A DNA stretch of 64,000 nt, from assembly GCA_903876735.1 (NCBI GenBank), contig CAIRAW010000077.1, forward strand, positions 1 to 64,000, read 5' to 3'. Numbering within the stretch: position 1 is the first letter of the stretch; every line of letters begins with the position of its first letter. The notes beneath the pieces were generated by a model. It saw only the letters and a program-made list of their open reading frames with translations, was not told the origin of the DNA and made no database searches. Positions 62,707 through 64,000 of this stretch are shown one piece after another. Source of the DNA: an uncultured beta proteobacterium (GTDB taxonomy: Bacteria; Pseudomonadota; Gammaproteobacteria; Burkholderiales; Burkholderiaceae_C). Position numbers and translations under genes: made by a program.

Positions 62707-63365
62707 CGACGCCCAATTTTGAGCTGAGCTTCGTATCGAGGCCTGCGCGCTCGGCGACGCCCAAGGCGCTCGTGCTCTTGCTGCATGGCGTCGGCGGCGA
62801 CGAGAACAACCTGCGGGATATGGCTGCCGTTATCGATCCCGATGCGCTGGTCGTCATGCCACGCGGCCCGATCACGCTGGGTGCCGGGCAATACGCATGG
62901 TTTCGCGTCAACTTCACCTCGGCTGGTCCGGTCATCGAGGCCAGCGAGGCCGAGCAAAGCCGCCAGACCGCGCTGCGCTTTGTTGAGCAACTGCAGGTGG
63001 CCCATGGGATTGCGTCGCAGCGCACCGTGATCGCCGGCTTCAGCCAGGGCGGTATTGTCAGCGCCAGCGTCGCGCTCAGTGCGCCGCAGCAGTTCGCGGG
63101 TTTTGGCCTGCTGTCGGGTCGCATCCTGCCCGAGCTTGAACCGCACCTCGCGGATAAAGCACGCCTGAGCAAACTGCGCGCCTTCATCGGCCATGGCGAG
63201 TACGACAGCAAGCTGCCAGTGGCTTGGGCTCAACGTTCTGACCAATGGCTGAGTGAACTGGGCGTGGCGCATGTGACCCGCCTGTACCCGATCGACCACG
63301 GCATCAGCGCGGCGATGCAGTCCGACTTTCTGGACTGGCTGCACGCGCTGGTGACAGTGGCATGA
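62703..63365 (+). CDS. Carboxylesterase/phospholipase-type hydrolase (YpfH-like)
   Basis: A 220-residue alpha/beta hydrolase of the phospholipase/carboxylesterase (PF02230) family. LLLHGVGGDENNL forms the oxyanion region, IAGFSQGGIVSASVALS carries the nucleophile Ser, and FIGHGEYDSKLPV and YPIDHGIS hold the acid and His. Closest characterised relative by eye is Escherichia coli YpfH, an esterase of unknown physiological substrate. Translationally coupled to the dioxygenase gene. Confidence 0.9.
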   Translation: MTTPNFELSFVSRPARSATPKALVLLLHGVGGDENNLRDMAAVIDPDALVVMPRGPITLGAGQYAWFRVNFTSAGPVIEASEAEQSRQTALRFVEQLQVAHGIASQRTVIAGFSQGGIVSASVALSAPQQFAGFGLLSGRILPELEPHLADKARLSKLRAFIGHGEYDSKLPVAWAQRSDQWLSELGVAHVTRLYPIDHGISAAMQSDFLDWLHALVTVA

Positions 63366-63366
63366 G

Positions 63367-63939
63367 ATGAAAGAAGCGATCGCCCGGCGCTACACCCAAC
63401 TGCGCAGCGCTCTCCCCGACGGCGGCAGGGTCACGCTGCTGCACATCGGTGCGCAGCAGACCGCAGTCGCCAGTGGTGTGGGGCTGGAACCCGATGCCAC
63501 GCATGTGCTGGCCCTTGGCGCAACCAAGACAGCAGCCGACTATTTCAGGCACATGCCGCCAACACCGGTTGAGTTGGAGAACGCCATCATGGCGGTTGAG
63601 GACGAATTGATGGGCGTGCGTGCGCTGGCCGGTAGCGCCTCGGTGCTGTGCACCCATGACCCGGCGCTTCGAGCGATCGCGCTGCTCGCCGGTGTCACCG
63701 ATGGTGCCGAACTGACACTATCGGTTGAGGCCGTCGAACGCCTGTTTGACCTGTTGTCAGCGTTCGTACTCGGACGACCGGCTTCGAGCGCCGGGATTCC
63801 TGGCGACACGACTTTTGCCGCCACGCTGTTGATCCTGCGCGAGTTCATGCATCATTTGCAATTCGCGTCGATTCGCGTGTCAACTCCGCAAGGCCCACTC
63901 GGCGGCCTCGCGGGCATGGATGGCGGTGGTGTCGAATAG
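63367..63939 (+). CDS. Short Ppx/GppA-like protein
   Basis: A 190-residue protein starting one base after the esterase stop. The second half (AVERLFDLLSAFVLGRPASSAGIPGDTTFAATLLILREFMHHLQFASIRVST) follows the pattern of the exopolyphosphatase/GppA actin-like fold near its C-terminal end, and VTLLHIGAQQTAVASG resembles its phosphate-loop strand. At 190 residues it is much shorter than full Ppx (about 300 for the core), so catalytic activity is uncertain. Its last 60 bases overlap the convergent racemase gene. Assignment is tentative. Confidence 0.5.
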   Translation: MKEAIARRYTQLRSALPDGGRVTLLHIGAQQTAVASGVGLEPDATHVLALGATKTAADYFRHMPPTPVELENAIMAVEDELMGVRALAGSASVLCTHDPALRAIALLAGVTDGAELTLSVEAVERLFDLLSAFVLGRPASSAGIPGDTTFAATLLILREFMHHLQFASIRVSTPQGPLGGLAGMDGGGVE

Positions 63940-64000
63940 CGGCACGCTGGCGTCAGTGGCGCCGACCAGCAGCGAGATCTCGGTGCAGCCCAGAATAATG
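63880..64000 (-). CDS. Aspartate/glutamate racemase family protein (3' end only)
   Basis: The last 40 codons of a gene running off the window. The residues IILGCTEISLLV with the second catalytic Cys of the family, followed by PLFDTTAIHAREAAEWAL, match the C-terminus of Asp/Glu/hydantoin racemases. Convergent with, and overlapping by 60 bases, the Ppx/GppA-like gene. Confidence 0.82.
   Translation of the reverse strand, partial: IILGCTEISLLVGATDASVPLFDTTAIHAREAAEWALRS

Overview
The window looks like a high-GC betaproteobacterial chromosome from the Burkholderiales. The closest fit is Comamonadaceae (Rhodoferax/Polaromonas/Acidovorax type), judging from protein sequences, gene neighbourhoods (YhdP-GlnE, SecDF-YajC, PurE-PurK-Sua5, PykA-FbaA-PurC) and interspersed palindromic repeats. 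This placement is by eye; no search was run. Most of the DNA is core chromosome. I see no rRNA, tRNA, CRISPR array, prophage or intact insertion sequence.

Layout. 1-565: gene-poor DNA with an inverted repeat. 566-4916: M14 carboxypeptidase, RluF-like pseudouridine synthase, an orphan ABC binding protein and an alpha/beta hydrolase whose stop codon lies in a palindromic repeat. 5017-14515: glnE, divergent from yhdP, which runs into a FixL/FixJ (DctS/DctR)-like two-component pair. 14652-21486: mltA, yajC-secD-secF and a DUF1631 protein. 21494-25729: dprA and a LysM protein on the minus strand, then def-fmt. 25729-33244: azlC-azlD, pgk, a LytS/LytTR pair, pyk and fba. 33335-38589: purC, an RHH/RelE-ParE toxin-antitoxin pair, a CnoX-type thioredoxin, purE-purK and a Sua5-type tRNA modification enzyme. 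38592-42845: a signalling cluster (PAS-GGDEF-EAL protein, PilZ protein, LuxR-type regulator) and a small secreted Lys/Ala-rich protein. 42874-48711: a complete RND tripartite efflux operon. 48928-52422: a TPP riboswitch followed by a TonB receptor, a PnuC/PnuT-type permease and a NadR-like P-loop kinase, read here as a thiamine uptake and salvage operon. 52406-55338: a patatin/beta-barrel (type Vd) protein and a hydrolase. 55417-59710: DUF779 protein, aldehyde dehydrogenase and a divergent AcoR-type sigma-54 activator gene broken by one in-frame stop codon. 59787-64000: a heme-binding-like beta-barrel protein, a LysR regulator divergent from DoxX / YgiD-like dioxygenase / esterase, a short Ppx/GppA-like protein and the 3' end of an Asp/Glu racemase gene.

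The observations most worth following are: (1) a 40-codon in-frame insertion in fmt that matches, in inverted orientation, an intergenic repeat between pyk and fba; (2) the riboswitch-controlled operon with a NadR-like kinase that may phosphorylate imported thiamine; (3) a single nonsense codon in the AcoR-like regulator beside its presumed aldehyde dehydrogenase target; (4) two copies of a double-hairpin repeat 51 kb apart that differ by a compensatory base-pair exchange; (5) c-di-GMP and LuxR-type signalling proteins with altered active-site residues.
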